From positions 7,631 through 45,538 of the forward strand of contig JANWUR010000029.1 of assembly GCA_024958655.1 (NCBI GenBank): DNA of 37,908 bases. Reading direction: 5' to 3'. The DNA is from Cyanobium sp. FGCU6 (GTDB lineage Bacteria; Cyanobacteriota; Cyanobacteriia; PCC-6307; Cyanobiaceae). The notes under the pieces were generated by a model. The model was not told the DNA's origin. It was given only the letters and a program-made list of their open reading frames with translations, and made no database searches. The position numbers were made by a program, and so were the translations under genes. The stretch's first letter is position 1, and the number at the start of each line of letters is the position of its first letter. Of the stretch, positions 15,138 to 23,966 are shown one piece after another.

Positions 15138-16733
15138 TTGAGCGCTTCTTCTCTCGCCGCCGCCACCGTCCAGCCGGGCTCCCCCTCCGCCAGTGAGGGT
15201 GATCGCTGGGACGTGGTGGTGGTCGGCAGCGGCATCGGCGGGCTGGTCACCGCCAGCCAGCTGGCGGCGAAAGGGGCGAAGGTGCTCGTGCTGGAGCGCT
15301 ACCTGATCCCGGGGGGCAGCGGCGGCAGCTTCCGGCGCGAGGGGTACACCTTCGATGTGGGCGCCTCGATGATCTTCGGCTTCGGCCGGAAGGGTCACAC
15401 CAACCTGCTCACCCGCGCTCTGGCCGATGTGGACGAGCGGGTCGACACCATCCCCGATCCGGCTCAGCTCGAGTACCACCTCCCCGGCGGCCTCAACGTG
15501 GCGGTGGACCGGGACTACGAGCGTTTCCTCGCCGATCTCACCGCCCTGTTCCCGCACGAAGCCAAGGGCATCCGCGCCTTCTATGGCACCTGCTGGCAGG
15601 TGTTCCGCTGTCTCGATGCGATGCCGCTGCTGTCGCTCGAGGATCCCGCCTATCTGGCCAAGGTGTTCTTCAGGGCGCCGCTGGCCTGCCTCGGCCTGGC
15701 CCGCTGGCTGCCCTTCAACGTGGGCGACGTGGCCCGCGCCTATATCAAAGATGAGCAGCTGCTGCGCTTCATCGACATGGAGTGCTTCTGCTGGAGCGTG
15801 ATGCCCGCCGATCGCACGCCGATGATCAATGCCGGCATGGTGTTCTCCGATCGCCATGCCGGCGGCATCAACTACCCCCGCGGTGGCGTGGGGGTGATTG
15901 CCGAGACGCTGGTGGCGGGCCTGCGCCGCCACGGCGGCGAGATCCGCTACCGCTCCCGGGTGGTGAAGGTGCTGCTGGAGGACGGCCGGGCCGTGGGGGT
16001 GCGGCTGGCCAGCGGCGAGGAGATCCGGGCCCGGCGGGTGGTGTCGAACGCCACCCGCTGGGACACCTTCGGCGGCGGGGGATCGGAGGCCAGCACCCTG
16101 ATCGATGCGGCCGACACCCCGGTGGCCGAACGCACGTGGCGGCGCCGTTACCGGCCCTCCTCCTCCTTCCTTTCCCTCCACCTGGGCATCCGCGCCGATG
16201 TGGTGCCCGCCGGCTTCCACTGCCACCACCTGCTGCTGGAGAACTGGCAGGAGATGGAGGCGGAGCAGGGCGTGGTGTTCGTGTCGATGCCGACGCTGCT
16301 CGATCCCTCCCTGGCGCCGGAGGGCCACCACATCCTGCACACCTTCACTCCCAGCGCGATCGAAGCGTGGAAGCACCTGTCGCCGGCGCAGTATCGGGCG
16401 AAGAAGGAGGCCGACGCTGACCGGCTGATCCAGCGCCTGGAAGCGATCGTGCCGGGACTGGCCGGTGCCATCCAGCTGCAGGAGATCGGCACGCCCCGCA
16501 CCCACCGGCGCTTCCTCGGCCGCATGGGCGGCAGCTACGGCCCGATCCCGGCCCTGAAACTGCCGGGCCTGCTGCCGATGCCGTTCAACCGCACCGGCAT
16601 CAGCGGCCTCTACTGCGTGGGCGATTCCTGCTTCCCCGGCCAGGGGCTCAACGCCGTGGCCTTCAGCGGCTTCGCCTGCGCCCACCGCATCGGCGCCGAC
16701 CTGGGGCTCAACCCCTGGGCGCTGCCGGCCTGA
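15138..16733 (+). CDS. crtH: Carotenoid cis-trans isomerase CrtH (CRTISO)
   Basis: A 531-residue FAD-dependent isomerase of the phytoene-desaturase superfamily that turns poly-cis-lycopene (prolycopene) into all-trans lycopene. The N-terminal dinucleotide motif is VVVGSGIGGLVTASQLA followed by LVLERYLIPGGSGGSF, as in plant and cyanobacterial CRTISO. Further conserved parts are YPRGGVGVIAETLV, and the C-terminal flavin motif GLYCVGDSCFPGQGLNAV. The start is uncertain: TTG 15138 (LSASSLAAA...) gives about 20 extra residues before the Rossmann fold, whereas a GTG at 15039 adds 33 low-complexity residues and is less likely. It stands alone downstream of the hli pair and may share their light-stress context. 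Confidence 0.93.
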   Translation: MSASSLAAATVQPGSPSASEGDRWDVVVVGSGIGGLVTASQLAAKGAKVLVLERYLIPGGSGGSFRREGYTFDVGASMIFGFGRKGHTNLLTRALADVDERVDTIPDPAQLEYHLPGGLNVAVDRDYERFLADLTALFPHEAKGIRAFYGTCWQVFRCLDAMPLLSLEDPAYLAKVFFRAPLACLGLARWLPFNVGDVARAYIKDEQLLRFIDMECFCWSVMPADRTPMINAGMVFSDRHAGGINYPRGGVGVIAETLVAGLRRHGGEIRYRSRVVKVLLEDGRAVGVRLASGEEIRARRVVSNATRWDTFGGGGSEASTLIDAADTPVAERTWRRRYRPSSSFLSLHLGIRADVVPAGFHCHHLLLENWQEMEAEQGVVFVSMPTLLDPSLAPEGHHILHTFTPSAIEAWKHLSPAQYRAKKEADADRLIQRLEAIVPGLAGAIQLQEIGTPRTHRRFLGRMGGSYGPIPALKLPGLLPMPFNRTGISGLYCVGDSCFPGQGLNAVAFSGFACAHRIGADLGLNPWALPA

Positions 16734-16760
16734 ACCCCGTCCCCCGGAGAGCGAAAGGCC

Positions 16761-17417
16761 TCAGCCCGCCTGCAGCGCGGCCACGATCGTGCTCAGGCCA
16801 CGCACCACGAACTCGACGCCGATCGCGAGCGTGAACAGGCCCATGATCCGGGTGAAGATCATCAGGCCCAGGGGCCCGAGGCGTTCGCTCACGCTGCCGG
16901 CGAAGCGGAACACCAGCGCATTGATCGCCACCAGGGCCACGATCGCCGCCGCCAGGCTGGCGCTGCTGCCGTTGCGGCTGGCGCTGTTGGCGAACAGAAC
17001 CACCGCCGAAAAGGTGCCGGCCCCCACCGTGAGGGGGATGCCGATCGGCACCACCGCGTTGGTGAGCACCCGCTGAAACGCCCCCTCGTCCCCCGCCTCG
17101 GCCGGCGGCGGGGCGGGGGTGGGTGCGGCCGGCGGGCGCCCATGGCCCATCATCTCCAGCCCCAGCAGGGCGAGCAGCAGCCCACCGGCGATCTGGAAGC
17201 TGCTGATCGAGATGCCGAACACGCGCAGCACCGCCAGCCCACAGGCCATGAACAGCAGCAGGGAGATCAGACAGACCGCCGTGGTGCTGAGGATCACGCG
17301 CCACACCCGAGCCCGTGGCAGTCCCCGGGTCTGGGCCAGGAAGGCCCCGAGGGCGGGGATGTTGTTGCCGATCGCCAGCAGGCCGAAGAGGTAGTGCTGA
17401 AAACTGCCCTGGCTCAT
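16761..17417 (-). CDS. MarC-family integral membrane protein
   Basis: A 218-residue polytopic protein with about six transmembrane helices and the family landmarks (LFGLLAIGNNIPALGAFL at the start, FQIAGGLLLALLGLEMM, VPIGIPLTVGAGTFSAVV, IFTRIMGLFTLAIGVEF). The cytosolic loop after helix 3 is Pro/Ala-rich. MarC (UPF0056) proteins sit in the inner membrane and resemble small transporters, but no substrate is established; the old link to multiple antibiotic resistance was not upheld. It begins 6 bases after the gadB stop, so the two form an operon, which hints at transport linked to glutamate or GABA. That is inference. Confidence 0.9.
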   Translation of the reverse strand: MSQGSFQHYLFGLLAIGNNIPALGAFLAQTRGLPRARVWRVILSTTAVCLISLLLFMACGLAVLRVFGISISSFQIAGGLLLALLGLEMMGHGRPPAAPTPAPPPAEAGDEGAFQRVLTNAVVPIGIPLTVGAGTFSAVVLFANSASRNGSSASLAAAIVALVAINALVFRFAGSVSERLGPLGLMIFTRIMGLFTLAIGVEFVVRGLSTIVAALQAG

Positions 17418-17423
17418 GCTCCC

Positions 17424-18908
17424 TCAGTGGTGGAAGGAGGGCTCACGCTCCAGGGGCGAGGGCATCGGGCCATCGAGGCTCTGGAACCAGTGCACGGCCC
17501 GTTCGATGTCGTGGAGCAGTTCGTCGGCCATGTCGCGGTTGAAGCCGGCCCGCACCACGAAGCGCAGCACCGCCATCGCCTGACAGTCGGCCGGCAGGGT
17601 GTAGGCCGGCACCAGCCAGCCCCGCTCCCTGAGCTTGTCGGAGAGATGGAACACATCCCAGCGGGTCACTGCCGGGTCGAGCGCCACGGCGAACACCGGC
17701 AGCTGACCGCGGGGATGGCTCACCAACCGCAGCGGCGGCAGCGCGGCAATGCCATCGGCCAGATGCGTGGCGATCGCTTCCAGCGCGGCCATCCGCAGCT
17801 GGTAGCCCTCGCGGCCGAGATGGAGGAAGTTGAAGTACTGCCCCACGATCTGGGCCCCGGGCCGCGAGAAGTTCATGCCGATGGTGGGCATCTCGCCGCC
17901 GAGGTAATTCACGTTGAAGCGCAGGGGCTCCGGCAGCAGGGCGTCGTCGCGCCAGAGCACCCAGCCCACCCCTGGCAGCACGCCGCCGTACTTGTGGCCG
18001 CTGGAATTGATCGACTGCACCCGCGGCAGGCGGAAATCCCACAGCAGATCGGGGGAGTTGAACGGGGCCACAAACCCTCCCGAAGCCGCGTCCACGTGGA
18101 TCGGGATGTCGAGACCGCGGCTCTGCTGCAGTGCATCGAGGGCCTGCTGCAGCTCGGCGATCGGTTCGTAGCTGCCATCGAAGGTGCTGCCCAGGATGCC
18201 CACCACGCCGATGGTGTTCGCGTCGCACTGGGCGATCGCCTCCGGTACCCCCAGCTGCAGCCGCTCCGGCTTGATCGGCACCAGCCGGGGTTCGACGTCG
18301 AAGTAGACGCAGAATTTCTCCCAGCAGATCTGGGTGTTGGTGCCCATCACCAGATTCGGGCGGCTGCCATCAAGGCCGGCCGCCAGCCGCCGCTGGCGCC
18401 AGTTCCACTTCAGCACCAGGCCGCCGAGCATGCAGCCTTCGCTGGAGCCCGTGGTGGAGGTGCCCACGGCCCGCCCCGGATCGGGCGCGTGCCACAGGTC
18501 GGCCAGAATGTGCAGACAGCGCTCCTCGATCTCGGCGGTCTGCGGATATTCATCTTTGTCGATGATGTTCTTGTCGGCGCATTCCTCCAGCAGCCGCCGT
18601 GCCTGCGGCTCCATCCAGGTGCCTACGAAGGTGGCCAGGTTCAGGCGGGCGTTGCCATCGAGCATCAGGTGGTCGTGCACCAGCTGATAGGCCAGATCGG
18701 CATCCAGCCCCTGCGGCGCCAGCCGGTCGCGGGGAATCTCCGCCAGCAGGCCCGCCTGGGCCAGGCGGGCACTCAGGGCGGGGTTGAGGCCAATGGTCTC
18801 GCTGCGGCGGCGGATCTCCATGGCTTGGGCGACTGATCCGAACGGTTCATTCAACCGCAGGCCTTCCGCAAGAGCCGCCTCGGCTCGCGCTGGCGGCGAG
18901 GGCTCCAT
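17424..18908 (-). CDS. gadB: Glutamate decarboxylase
   Basis: A 494-residue PLP enzyme converting L-glutamate to GABA and CO2 with uptake of a proton. Landmarks of group II decarboxylases are TSTTGSSEGCMLGGL (phosphate binding), IHVDAASGGFVAPF (Asp under the pyridine ring) and SSGHKYGGV, where K306 forms the Schiff base. The length fits bacterial GadB/plant GAD, but the C-terminus lacks a calmodulin-binding stretch. GABA can enter the cyanobacterial GABA shunt that bypasses part of the TCA cycle, and decarboxylation helps acid tolerance. It is first in an operon with the marC gene and divergent from the 94-aa gene at 18937 (28 bases apart). Confidence 0.95.
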   Translation of the reverse strand: MEPSPPARAEAALAEGLRLNEPFGSVAQAMEIRRRSETIGLNPALSARLAQAGLLAEIPRDRLAPQGLDADLAYQLVHDHLMLDGNARLNLATFVGTWMEPQARRLLEECADKNIIDKDEYPQTAEIEERCLHILADLWHAPDPGRAVGTSTTGSSEGCMLGGLVLKWNWRQRRLAAGLDGSRPNLVMGTNTQICWEKFCVYFDVEPRLVPIKPERLQLGVPEAIAQCDANTIGVVGILGSTFDGSYEPIAELQQALDALQQSRGLDIPIHVDAASGGFVAPFNSPDLLWDFRLPRVQSINSSGHKYGGVLPGVGWVLWRDDALLPEPLRFNVNYLGGEMPTIGMNFSRPGAQIVGQYFNFLHLGREGYQLRMAALEAIATHLADGIAALPPLRLVSHPRGQLPVFAVALDPAVTRWDVFHLSDKLRERGWLVPAYTLPADCQAMAVLRFVVRAGFNRDMADELLHDIERAVHWFQSLDGPMPSPLEREPSFHH

Positions 18909-18936
18909 AACGTGGGTGTCCTTGATCGCCGCGGCG

Positions 18937-19221
18937 ATGACCGCCTCTCCCCTGCCCAGCTCCGAAGAGCTGGCCCGCTATCTCGAGGCCCGCGGAGAAC
19001 TGGGCAAGCCCTGGATGTGGCATCTGCTGCGCCTGGCCAAGCTCAAGGAGGCCAAGGATTCAATCCCGCCGGAGGAATTCGTGCACCGCCTGCAGGAGGC
19101 CCATGCCGATCTGATGCGGCTCGGCGAGTTCTGGAAGGGCCGCGAGGCCGAGGTTTTCGGCGGCCGCTATCAGCCGCCGCTCACGATCGAACCGCTGCCG
19201 GGCTCCGCCGACGATCGCTGA
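18937..19221 (+). CDS. Small conserved-type cyanobacterial protein (94 aa)
   Basis: A soluble, mostly helical protein (SSEELARYLEARGELGKPWM, then LLRLAKLKEAKDSIPPEEFV and LMRLGEFWKGREAEVFGGRY). No catalytic motif, signal or membrane segment is visible. ATG 18937 was chosen because the frame upstream overlaps gadB antisense and has biased, Arg-rich composition. It starts 28 bases from the divergent gadB and is followed 7 bases later by the gene at 19229, so they may be co-transcribed. The function is unknown. Confidence 0.75.
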   Translation: MTASPLPSSEELARYLEARGELGKPWMWHLLRLAKLKEAKDSIPPEEFVHRLQEAHADLMRLGEFWKGREAEVFGGRYQPPLTIEPLPGSADDR

Positions 19222-19228
19222 TCCCGGA

Positions 19229-19825
19229 ATGGTTCACCCCGAAGCGCCCCCGTCCGCGGCCGCTGCTGATGGGATCCATGTCTATCCGATGGCGCCCCTG
19301 ATCCGCTTCACCCTGCTGGCCCTCTACCTGGCCCTGGTGCTGCCCCTGCCGCTGCTGGCCCCCCCGGGCCTGAGACCGGCGCTGCTGGGAGCTGTTCCCC
19401 TCGGTCTGGTTCTGGTGCTGGCGATCACCAGCGAGCGGGTGGAACTCGATGCCACCGGGCTGCGGGTGGGCCATCCGCCCTGGTGCTCCTGGTGGCTGCG
19501 GCGCGGCTGGTCGCTCCCCTGGAGCAGCATCACCACCCTCACGCCCGTGGCCACCAGCCAGGGAGGGCGGGTGTACTACGTGCGCGCTGCAGCCACCGGT
19601 CCCGGGCCGGCTCCGGCCTGGCTGCTGCCCCAGCGGGTGGCCGGCTTTGAGGATTTCCTCACCCGCTTCGCGACCCACACGGGCATCGATACCGCCGTGG
19701 TGGGTCGCATCAGCCCGCCCTGGACCTACCGGCTGCTGGCCTTTCTGTGTGGCCTGATGCTGCTGGCTGAAGCGCTGGTGGCGCTGTTCGGCATCGGTTC
19801 AGCGACGGGGGTCGTCGTCAGTTGA
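19229..19825 (+). CDS. Hypothetical membrane protein, PH-like
   Basis: A 198-residue protein with two N-terminal hydrophobic helices (about 21-45 and 48-66), a soluble middle of about 100 residues (VELDATGLRVGHPPW, SLPWSSITTLTPVA, GRVYYVRAA, FEDFLTRFATHTG) and one hydrophobic helix near the C-terminus. The membrane hairpin plus short strands beginning with a surface 'xxLxxxGLxV' pattern resembles bacterial PH-domain membrane proteins, though this is only a fold impression. It follows the 94-aa gene by 7 bases. Its last 8 bases overlap the end of the convergent response regulator gene. Confidence 0.75.
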   Translation: MVHPEAPPSAAAADGIHVYPMAPLIRFTLLALYLALVLPLPLLAPPGLRPALLGAVPLGLVLVLAITSERVELDATGLRVGHPPWCSWWLRRGWSLPWSSITTLTPVATSQGGRVYYVRAAATGPGPAPAWLLPQRVAGFEDFLTRFATHTGIDTAVVGRISPPWTYRLLAFLCGLMLLAEALVALFGIGSATGVVVS

Positions 19826-20636
19826 CCCGGCTGGGCTGGGGGGGGAGCACCATGGCTGGGGAGGCTGGTTCCTCGTCAGCAGCCTCCGGCAGGGTGTCGA
19901 GACTGAAGCGGTAGCCCTGCTGGCGCATCGTTTCGATGCCGCCCCCTTCGCCGAGGCCGGCCTGCTCGAGCTTGCGGCGCAGTGTGAGCACCTGGGTATC
20001 CACCGAGCGGGGCCCACCGCTGAAGGGAGGCCAGGCCATCCTCAGCAGCTCCTGGCGGCTGCGCACCACCCCAGGAGGCATCAGCAGAGCGCAGAGAAGG
20101 GCGAACTCCCGGGGGCTGAGCTCCACCGGCTGGTCGCGCAGGGTGACCTGCCGAAGCAGGAGATGCACTTCAAGCGGACCGACGCATACCCGCTCCTGCA
20201 GGCCGCTGCCGCTGCGGCGCAACAGGGTGCGACAACGGGCGGCGAGTTCCTCCAGGCCGAAGGGTTTGCGCAGCACGTCGTCGGCGCCGGCATCCAGCAG
20301 CGACACCACAGGCTCGGAGCCCGAGCGGGCCGTTAGCACCATCACCGGGCAATGGAGCTGGGCCGCCAGGCGCAGGGCGGAGGTTTCCTCCAGCAGCTCG
20401 GCACTCACCAGCAGATCGGGGGACTGCTCATGGCAGATCTCCAGGGCCTCCCGTGCCGTGGCCACCGCGGCGGCCAGATGGCCATCCTGGCGGAGCCTCT
20501 GGGCAAGAACGGTCCGCAGGGTGGCATGGGGATCGACCACCAGGACCCTGCTCGGCTGGCCGCCACCGTTCTCGATCGGCTTTTCAGGGGCCATGCGGGG
20601 ATCGTGGGAGATGTTGAAACATGAACTTGAAAGCAC
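19818..20636 (-). CDS. OmpR-type response regulator with degenerate receiver
   Basis: A 272-residue two-domain regulator (258 from ATG 20594). Receiver domain 30-140: VLVVDPHATLR keeps one of the two acidic pocket residues (D35; the next is P36). The phospho-acceptor position in PDLLVSAELL is A79 instead of Asp, while T102 (VLTAR) and K124 (RKPF) are kept. The C-terminal winged helix (about 150-250) is intact: ELSPREFALLCALL, GVVRSRQELLRMAW, SVDTQVLTLRRKLEQ and MRQQGYRFSL. It should bind DNA but cannot be phosphorylated in the usual way, so it may be a phosphorylation-independent or ligand-controlled regulator. No histidine kinase is adjacent. It is convergent with 19229-19825. Confidence 0.9.
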   Translation of the reverse strand: MLSSSCFNISHDPRMAPEKPIENGGGQPSRVLVVDPHATLRTVLAQRLRQDGHLAAAVATAREALEICHEQSPDLLVSAELLEETSALRLAAQLHCPVMVLTARSGSEPVVSLLDAGADDVLRKPFGLEELAARCRTLLRRSGSGLQERVCVGPLEVHLLLRQVTLRDQPVELSPREFALLCALLMPPGVVRSRQELLRMAWPPFSGGPRSVDTQVLTLRRKLEQAGLGEGGGIETMRQQGYRFSLDTLPEAADEEPASPAMVLPPQPSRVN

Positions 20637-20776
20637 AACCTAACGGGCCTGACCCTCGGAATCGGGTATCAGGCGATGCCTTTCAAACCGTCCCCCCCCT
20701 GGTCGGAGGACCGACCGTCCCCATCCCCCATCGCCCCGACGGCACGCCACAATGGTCGCCAGGGCCAGCCCCATCC

Positions 20777-21055
20777 ATGACAGCGCTGCAGCATCCCGAC
20801 GCCATCCGGCATTTCCAGTCCCTCTGTGATGCCTGCCAGGAGCTCGCCCTCCGCCATCACTCGCCTTCAGAGCTGCGGCTCTATGCCGACGGCTACCTCC
20901 ATGCCCTACGGCGCACCTCGGTGCTGGATCACCATTCCCAGCGTCGCCTCGAAGAGCTGATCGAGCGCTGGATCCTCGATCCCTCCTCGTTCATCGGACC
21001 TGACGGTGACCCCCGGGCCCTGTTCGAGAGCGGATTCGAGACGGGCCGGAACTGA
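20777..21055 (+). CDS. Small conserved-type cyanobacterial protein (92 aa)
   Basis: A 92-residue soluble helical protein (HPDAIRHFQSLCDACQELAL, then SELRLYADGYLHALRRT, RRLEELIERWILDPSSF, ending FESGFETGRN). No enzyme motif; two Cys lie in an early helix. ATG 20777 gives a compact protein, and the longer upstream frame (from 20621) has a disordered Pro-rich leader and is probably the 5' leader. The length and the LYADGYLHALRR pattern fit small proteins found throughout picocyanobacteria with no assigned role. A palindrome directly behind the stop probably ends transcription. Confidence 0.75.
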   Translation: MTALQHPDAIRHFQSLCDACQELALRHHSPSELRLYADGYLHALRRTSVLDHHSQRRLEELIERWILDPSSFIGPDGDPRALFESGFETGRN

Positions 21056-21073
21056 GGAGCGCCACGGCGCTCC
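21056..21073. terminator. Palindrome between convergent genes
   Basis: GGAGCGCC AC GGCGCTCC, a perfect 8-bp inverted repeat, starts directly after the stop codon of the 92-aa gene and 11 bases before the end of grxD. It has no T-run but is placed to serve as a shared transcription end for both. Confidence 0.5.
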
Positions 21074-21084
21074 AGTCGCGGCCC

Positions 21085-21408
21085 TCAGGAGGCCAGCTGC
21101 ACGGCGAGTTTCTCGCGCAGTTCGCCGTTGTTGTACATCTCGATCAGGATGTCGGAGCCTCCCAGGAACTCGCCCTTCACGTAAACCTGGGGAATCGTGG
21201 GCCATTCGGAGTACTCCTTGATCCCCTGGCGGATCTCCATGTCGGAGAGCACGTCGAAGGTTTCGAACGGCACCGCCATGGCGTTGAGGATCTGGACGAC
21301 GTTGTTGGAGAATCCGCACTGGGGCATCAGCTTGTTGCCCTTCATGAACACGTAGACAGGGCTCGAGTTGATCAGGCCCTCGATGCGCTGGCGAAGTCGG
21401 TCGTCCAT
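21085..21408 (-). CDS. grxD: Monothiol glutaredoxin, Grx4 type
   Basis: A 107-residue thioredoxin-fold protein with the CGFS active site (C31) in KLMPQCGFSNNVVQIL, preceded by the lysine of VFMKGNK, and the glutathione-binding WPTIPQVYV with GGSDI later. CGFS glutaredoxins bind a [2Fe-2S] cluster bridged between two subunits with glutathione, deliver Fe-S clusters and form heterodimers with BolA proteins. The preceding gene on the same strand (15 bases upstream) is bolA, so the pair is clearly a functional unit in Fe-S trafficking or iron sensing. The product is cytosolic, and length and motifs are complete. Confidence 0.95.
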   Translation of the reverse strand: MDDRLRQRIEGLINSSPVYVFMKGNKLMPQCGFSNNVVQILNAMAVPFETFDVLSDMEIRQGIKEYSEWPTIPQVYVKGEFLGGSDILIEMYNNGELREKLAVQLAS

Positions 21409-21423
21409 GGTGGAAGGGAGCGG

Positions 21424-21657
21424 TCAGGTCGGAACGGAGGTCTGCAGGGCCAGGGCATGGATCGCCTCGCTGGCCAGCTCGGCGCGCAGAGCGCCGTAGA
21501 CGAGCTGGTGTTGGCGCACCCGAGGAAGCCCGGCGAAGGCCGTGGACACCACGGACACCTGCAGATGGTCGCCGCCGCCGGTGAGGTCGTCCACCTGGAC
21601 CTCGGCATCGGGCAGGGCCTGGCGGATGGCGGCCTTGACCTGATCCGGGTGAACCAT
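21424..21657 (-). CDS. BolA-family protein
   Basis: A 77-residue protein with the BolA fold: [19 protein letters not shown] (helix-strand), the glycine-rich turn [12 protein letters not shown], and [18 protein letters not shown] with the conserved His that ligates the Fe-S cluster shared with Grx4. ATG 21657 fits the usual BolA start; a longer frame to 21726 has a Pro-rich non-conserved leader. It is co-transcribed with the downstream CGFS glutaredoxin. It probably regulates or delivers Fe-S clusters; a DNA-binding role like that of E. coli BolA is also possible. Confidence 0.9.
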   Translation of the reverse strand: MVHPDQVKAAIRQALPDAEVQVDDLTGGGDHLQVSVVSTAFAGLPRVRQHQLVYGALRAELASEAIHALALQTSVPT

Positions 21658-21712
21658 CGGTGAGAACGGCGGGCGGTGGGAATCTAAGGGGCTGAGGCTG
21701 GGGTTGGGTCGC

Positions 21713-22276
21713 TCAGCTGCCGGCACCCGGCGCGGTGTAGGGGGTGCTGACGAAGCCGATCTCCAGCAGCTGCTGGTAGGCCTTCTGGCCCGACTCGTTG
21801 GCGGGGGTCATCGTCTTGACCACCTCCACCAGCAGCGGCACCGCCACCTCGGGCTGGCCCTGGCGACGGAACAGGGCGGCCAGGCGCATGTTGGCGCCCA
21901 CCAGCAGATCGAGGGTCTGGCGGCCCTTCTCATCCATCTCGCGGGGGATGCGGGCGTCGAGACCGCGGAAGGCACCGCTCAGATCGCGGTAGAAGCCCAG
22001 CAGCTTGCGGCTGGCATCGCGGGCCTGGTCGTACAGGCGGCGGGCTTCGGTGAGGTTGCCGGCGGCGGCGGCGGCATCGCCCCGGGCCAGCAGCGACTGC
22101 ACGGCGGTGATGTTGAAGGGGCTGCCGGGTGTGGCCAGGGCCCGGTCCGGCTCCGTCGCCTGGGCATGGGCAGCCGGCATGGCGAGCGGGAGGCCGAGGC
22201 TGCAGGTCGCCAGCGCACAGCCCAGCAGGGAACCGAGAGACCGGGGCAGAGCTGAGGGGACGGTGGGCCTGATCAC
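21713..22276 (-). CDS. Exported helical-repeat protein
   Basis: A 187-residue protein with a signal peptide (about 1-38: hydrophobic [21 protein letters not shown] with an AHA-type end). The mature part is made of helix pairs resembling TPR units ([20 protein letters not shown], then [19 protein letters not shown] and [20 protein letters not shown]). It is probably periplasmic or lumenal. The partner and role are unknown. The Cys inside the hydrophobic region lacks a clear lipobox, so a lipoprotein is not favoured. It lies between bolA (55 bases) and the plsC-like gene (27 bases) on the same strand, perhaps in one transcript. Confidence 0.8.
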   Translation of the reverse strand: MIRPTVPSALPRSLGSLLGCALATCSLGLPLAMPAAHAQATEPDRALATPGSPFNITAVQSLLARGDAAAAAGNLTEARRLYDQARDASRKLLGFYRDLSGAFRGLDARIPREMDEKGRQTLDLLVGANMRLAALFRRQGQPEVAVPLLVEVVKTMTPANESGQKAYQQLLEIGFVSTPYTAPGAGS

Positions 22277-22303
22277 GTCGGCGCCGGTGCAGCAGATCGG
22301 ACT

Positions 22304-23071
22304 CTACGGGGACTGCGGCGGGCGACCGATCGCCACACGGGCCGCTTGCTCGGCCGACTGCATCGCGAGAGCCAGCCGCTCGTTGAAGGCCCGGGCGGCC
22401 TCGCGGCCCTGCCCTTCCGGCCGCAGCGGTTCCCCGAAACACACGGCGGCGGCTTCCCCGGGGCGGGGGAGGGGACGGCTGTAGGCGATGCCCACGGGCA
22501 GAACCGGGACGTCGACCCCCTGGCCGGCGGTGAGCAGCGCCAGGCGGGCCAGACCCTGGTGCAGGCGGATCGGACCGTCGTCGCGGCGGATGCGGCCTTC
22601 GGGGAACACCACCAGTTGCTGCCCGGAGGCGAGCAGATCCACCGCGTAGCGCAGGCTCGCCAGGGTGGGGCGCCCCTGATCCACCGGGAAACAGCCCAGC
22701 CGGTGCAGGAACCACCCCTGCAGCCCCTTCATCTCATCGACGGTGACCATGAAGCGGCAGTCGCGACCGGTGATGCGCCGGCCGGCGGCGTGGGGCAGCA
22801 GCAGGGCATCCCAGCGGGACCGGTGGGTGGGCGCCAGCAGCACCGGCCCCTCCCGGGGAAGATGCTCCTGACCGAGCACCCGCACCCGAGCGAAGAAGGC
22901 CGGCAGGGTGAGGTCCTGGGTGACCACCATCGCCAGGGGCGACAGCCAGGGACTGATGCCGTTGCACAGGCCGTTCTCACGCTCCAGCAGCCCGCCGGCA
23001 TGCCGCGCCGCCAGCGGTCCGGGCGCCGCCGGGGCGTCGTGGGTCGCCCTGCCCTCCTGGGACGCCAACAC
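22304..23071 (-). CDS. 1-acyl-glycerol-3-phosphate acyltransferase (PlsC family)
   Basis: The 255-residue frame from GTG 23071 has acyltransferase motif I H-x4-D (APTHRSRWDALL), motif III FPEGR (VVFPEGRIRRDDG) and a later VPVLPVGIAY. The PlsC family adds the second acyl chain to lysophosphatidate during membrane glycerolipid synthesis; the enzyme is membrane-associated. Cyanobacteria carry several paralogues, some using other acceptors, so the precise substrate is uncertain. The start is uncertain: ATG 22930 (MVVTQDLTLPAFF) would still include all motifs, while the GTG adds 47 residues with a plausible NGISPWLSPLA stretch. Confidence 0.85.
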   Translation of the reverse strand: MLASQEGRATHDAPAAPGPLAARHAGGLLERENGLCNGISPWLSPLAMVVTQDLTLPAFFARVRVLGQEHLPREGPVLLAPTHRSRWDALLLPHAAGRRITGRDCRFMVTVDEMKGLQGWFLHRLGCFPVDQGRPTLASLRYAVDLLASGQQLVVFPEGRIRRDDGPIRLHQGLARLALLTAGQGVDVPVLPVGIAYSRPLPRPGEAAAVCFGEPLRPEGQGREAARAFNERLALAMQSAEQAARVAIGRPPQSP

Positions 23072-23216
23072 CGCCGGATCCGTGGCAAGACAATGCCTTC
23101 CACCATAGGAACCTTCCGGGGCCAGAACTCCGGGCCGGAGGACCGGTTGCCCCTGCGGCCCCCGGGATCCGGCCGGATACGGTCCGTACCATCACCGCCC
23201 CCCGGCGTCCCGCTCC

Positions 23217-23966
23217 ATGGCCAGCCTCGGCGTCAACATCGACCACATCGCCAACGTGCGCCAGGCCCGGCGCACCACCGAGCCCGATCCCGTCACCTAC
23301 GCCCTGCTGGCGGAACTGGGTGGCGCCGACGGCATCACCGTGCATCTGCGCGAGGACCGCCGCCACATCCAGGACCGCGACGTGGAACTGCTGCGTCACA
23401 CCGTGCGCAGCCGCCTCAACCTGGAGATGGCCGCGACGCCGGCGATGGAGGCCATCGCCCTGCGCATCCGGCCCGACATGGTGACGCTGGTGCCGGAACG
23501 GCGCGAGGAGGTGACCACCGAGGGGGGGCTGGATGTGGCCTCCCAGGTGGAGGTGCTCGGCGGGATGGTGGAGCGCCTGCAGCGCGCGGGCATCGGCGTG
23601 AGCCTGTTCGTCGATCCCGACAGCCGCCAGCTGGATGCCTGCGCCTCCACCGGCGCCCGCTGGGTGGAACTGCACACCGGCGCCTATGCGGAGGCCGACT
23701 GGAGCGGCCAGCACCGGCAACTGGCCCGCCTCACCGAAGCCTCCGCCATCGCCCGCTCCCTCGATCTGCGGGTCAACGCCGGCCACGGCCTCACCTACCG
23801 CAACGTGGAGCCGATCGCGGCGATCGAGGGGATGGAGGAGCTCAACATCGGCCACACGATCGTGGCCCGCGCCCTGGCGGTGGGTCTGCAGGCGGCGGTG
23901 AGCGAGATGAAGGCCCTGATTCAGAATCCACGGCGCGATCCCCTGTTCGGCAGCCGCCAGCCATGA
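23217..23966 (+). CDS. pdxJ: Pyridoxine 5'-phosphate synthase
   Basis: A 249-residue TIM-barrel enzyme of the DXP-dependent vitamin B6 route. It condenses 1-deoxyxylulose 5-phosphate with 3-amino-2-oxopropyl phosphate to give pyridoxine 5'-phosphate. Family signatures include the start [82 protein letters not shown] and [11 protein letters not shown]. Length is typical. Its stop codon overlaps the ycf54 start (ATGA at 23963-23966), so the two are translationally coupled. Confidence 0.97.
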   Translation: MASLGVNIDHIANVRQARRTTEPDPVTYALLAELGGADGITVHLREDRRHIQDRDVELLRHTVRSRLNLEMAATPAMEAIALRIRPDMVTLVPERREEVTTEGGLDVASQVEVLGGMVERLQRAGIGVSLFVDPDSRQLDACASTGARWVELHTGAYAEADWSGQHRQLARLTEASAIARSLDLRVNAGHGLTYRNVEPIAAIEGMEELNIGHTIVARALAVGLQAAVSEMKALIQNPRRDPLFGSRQP

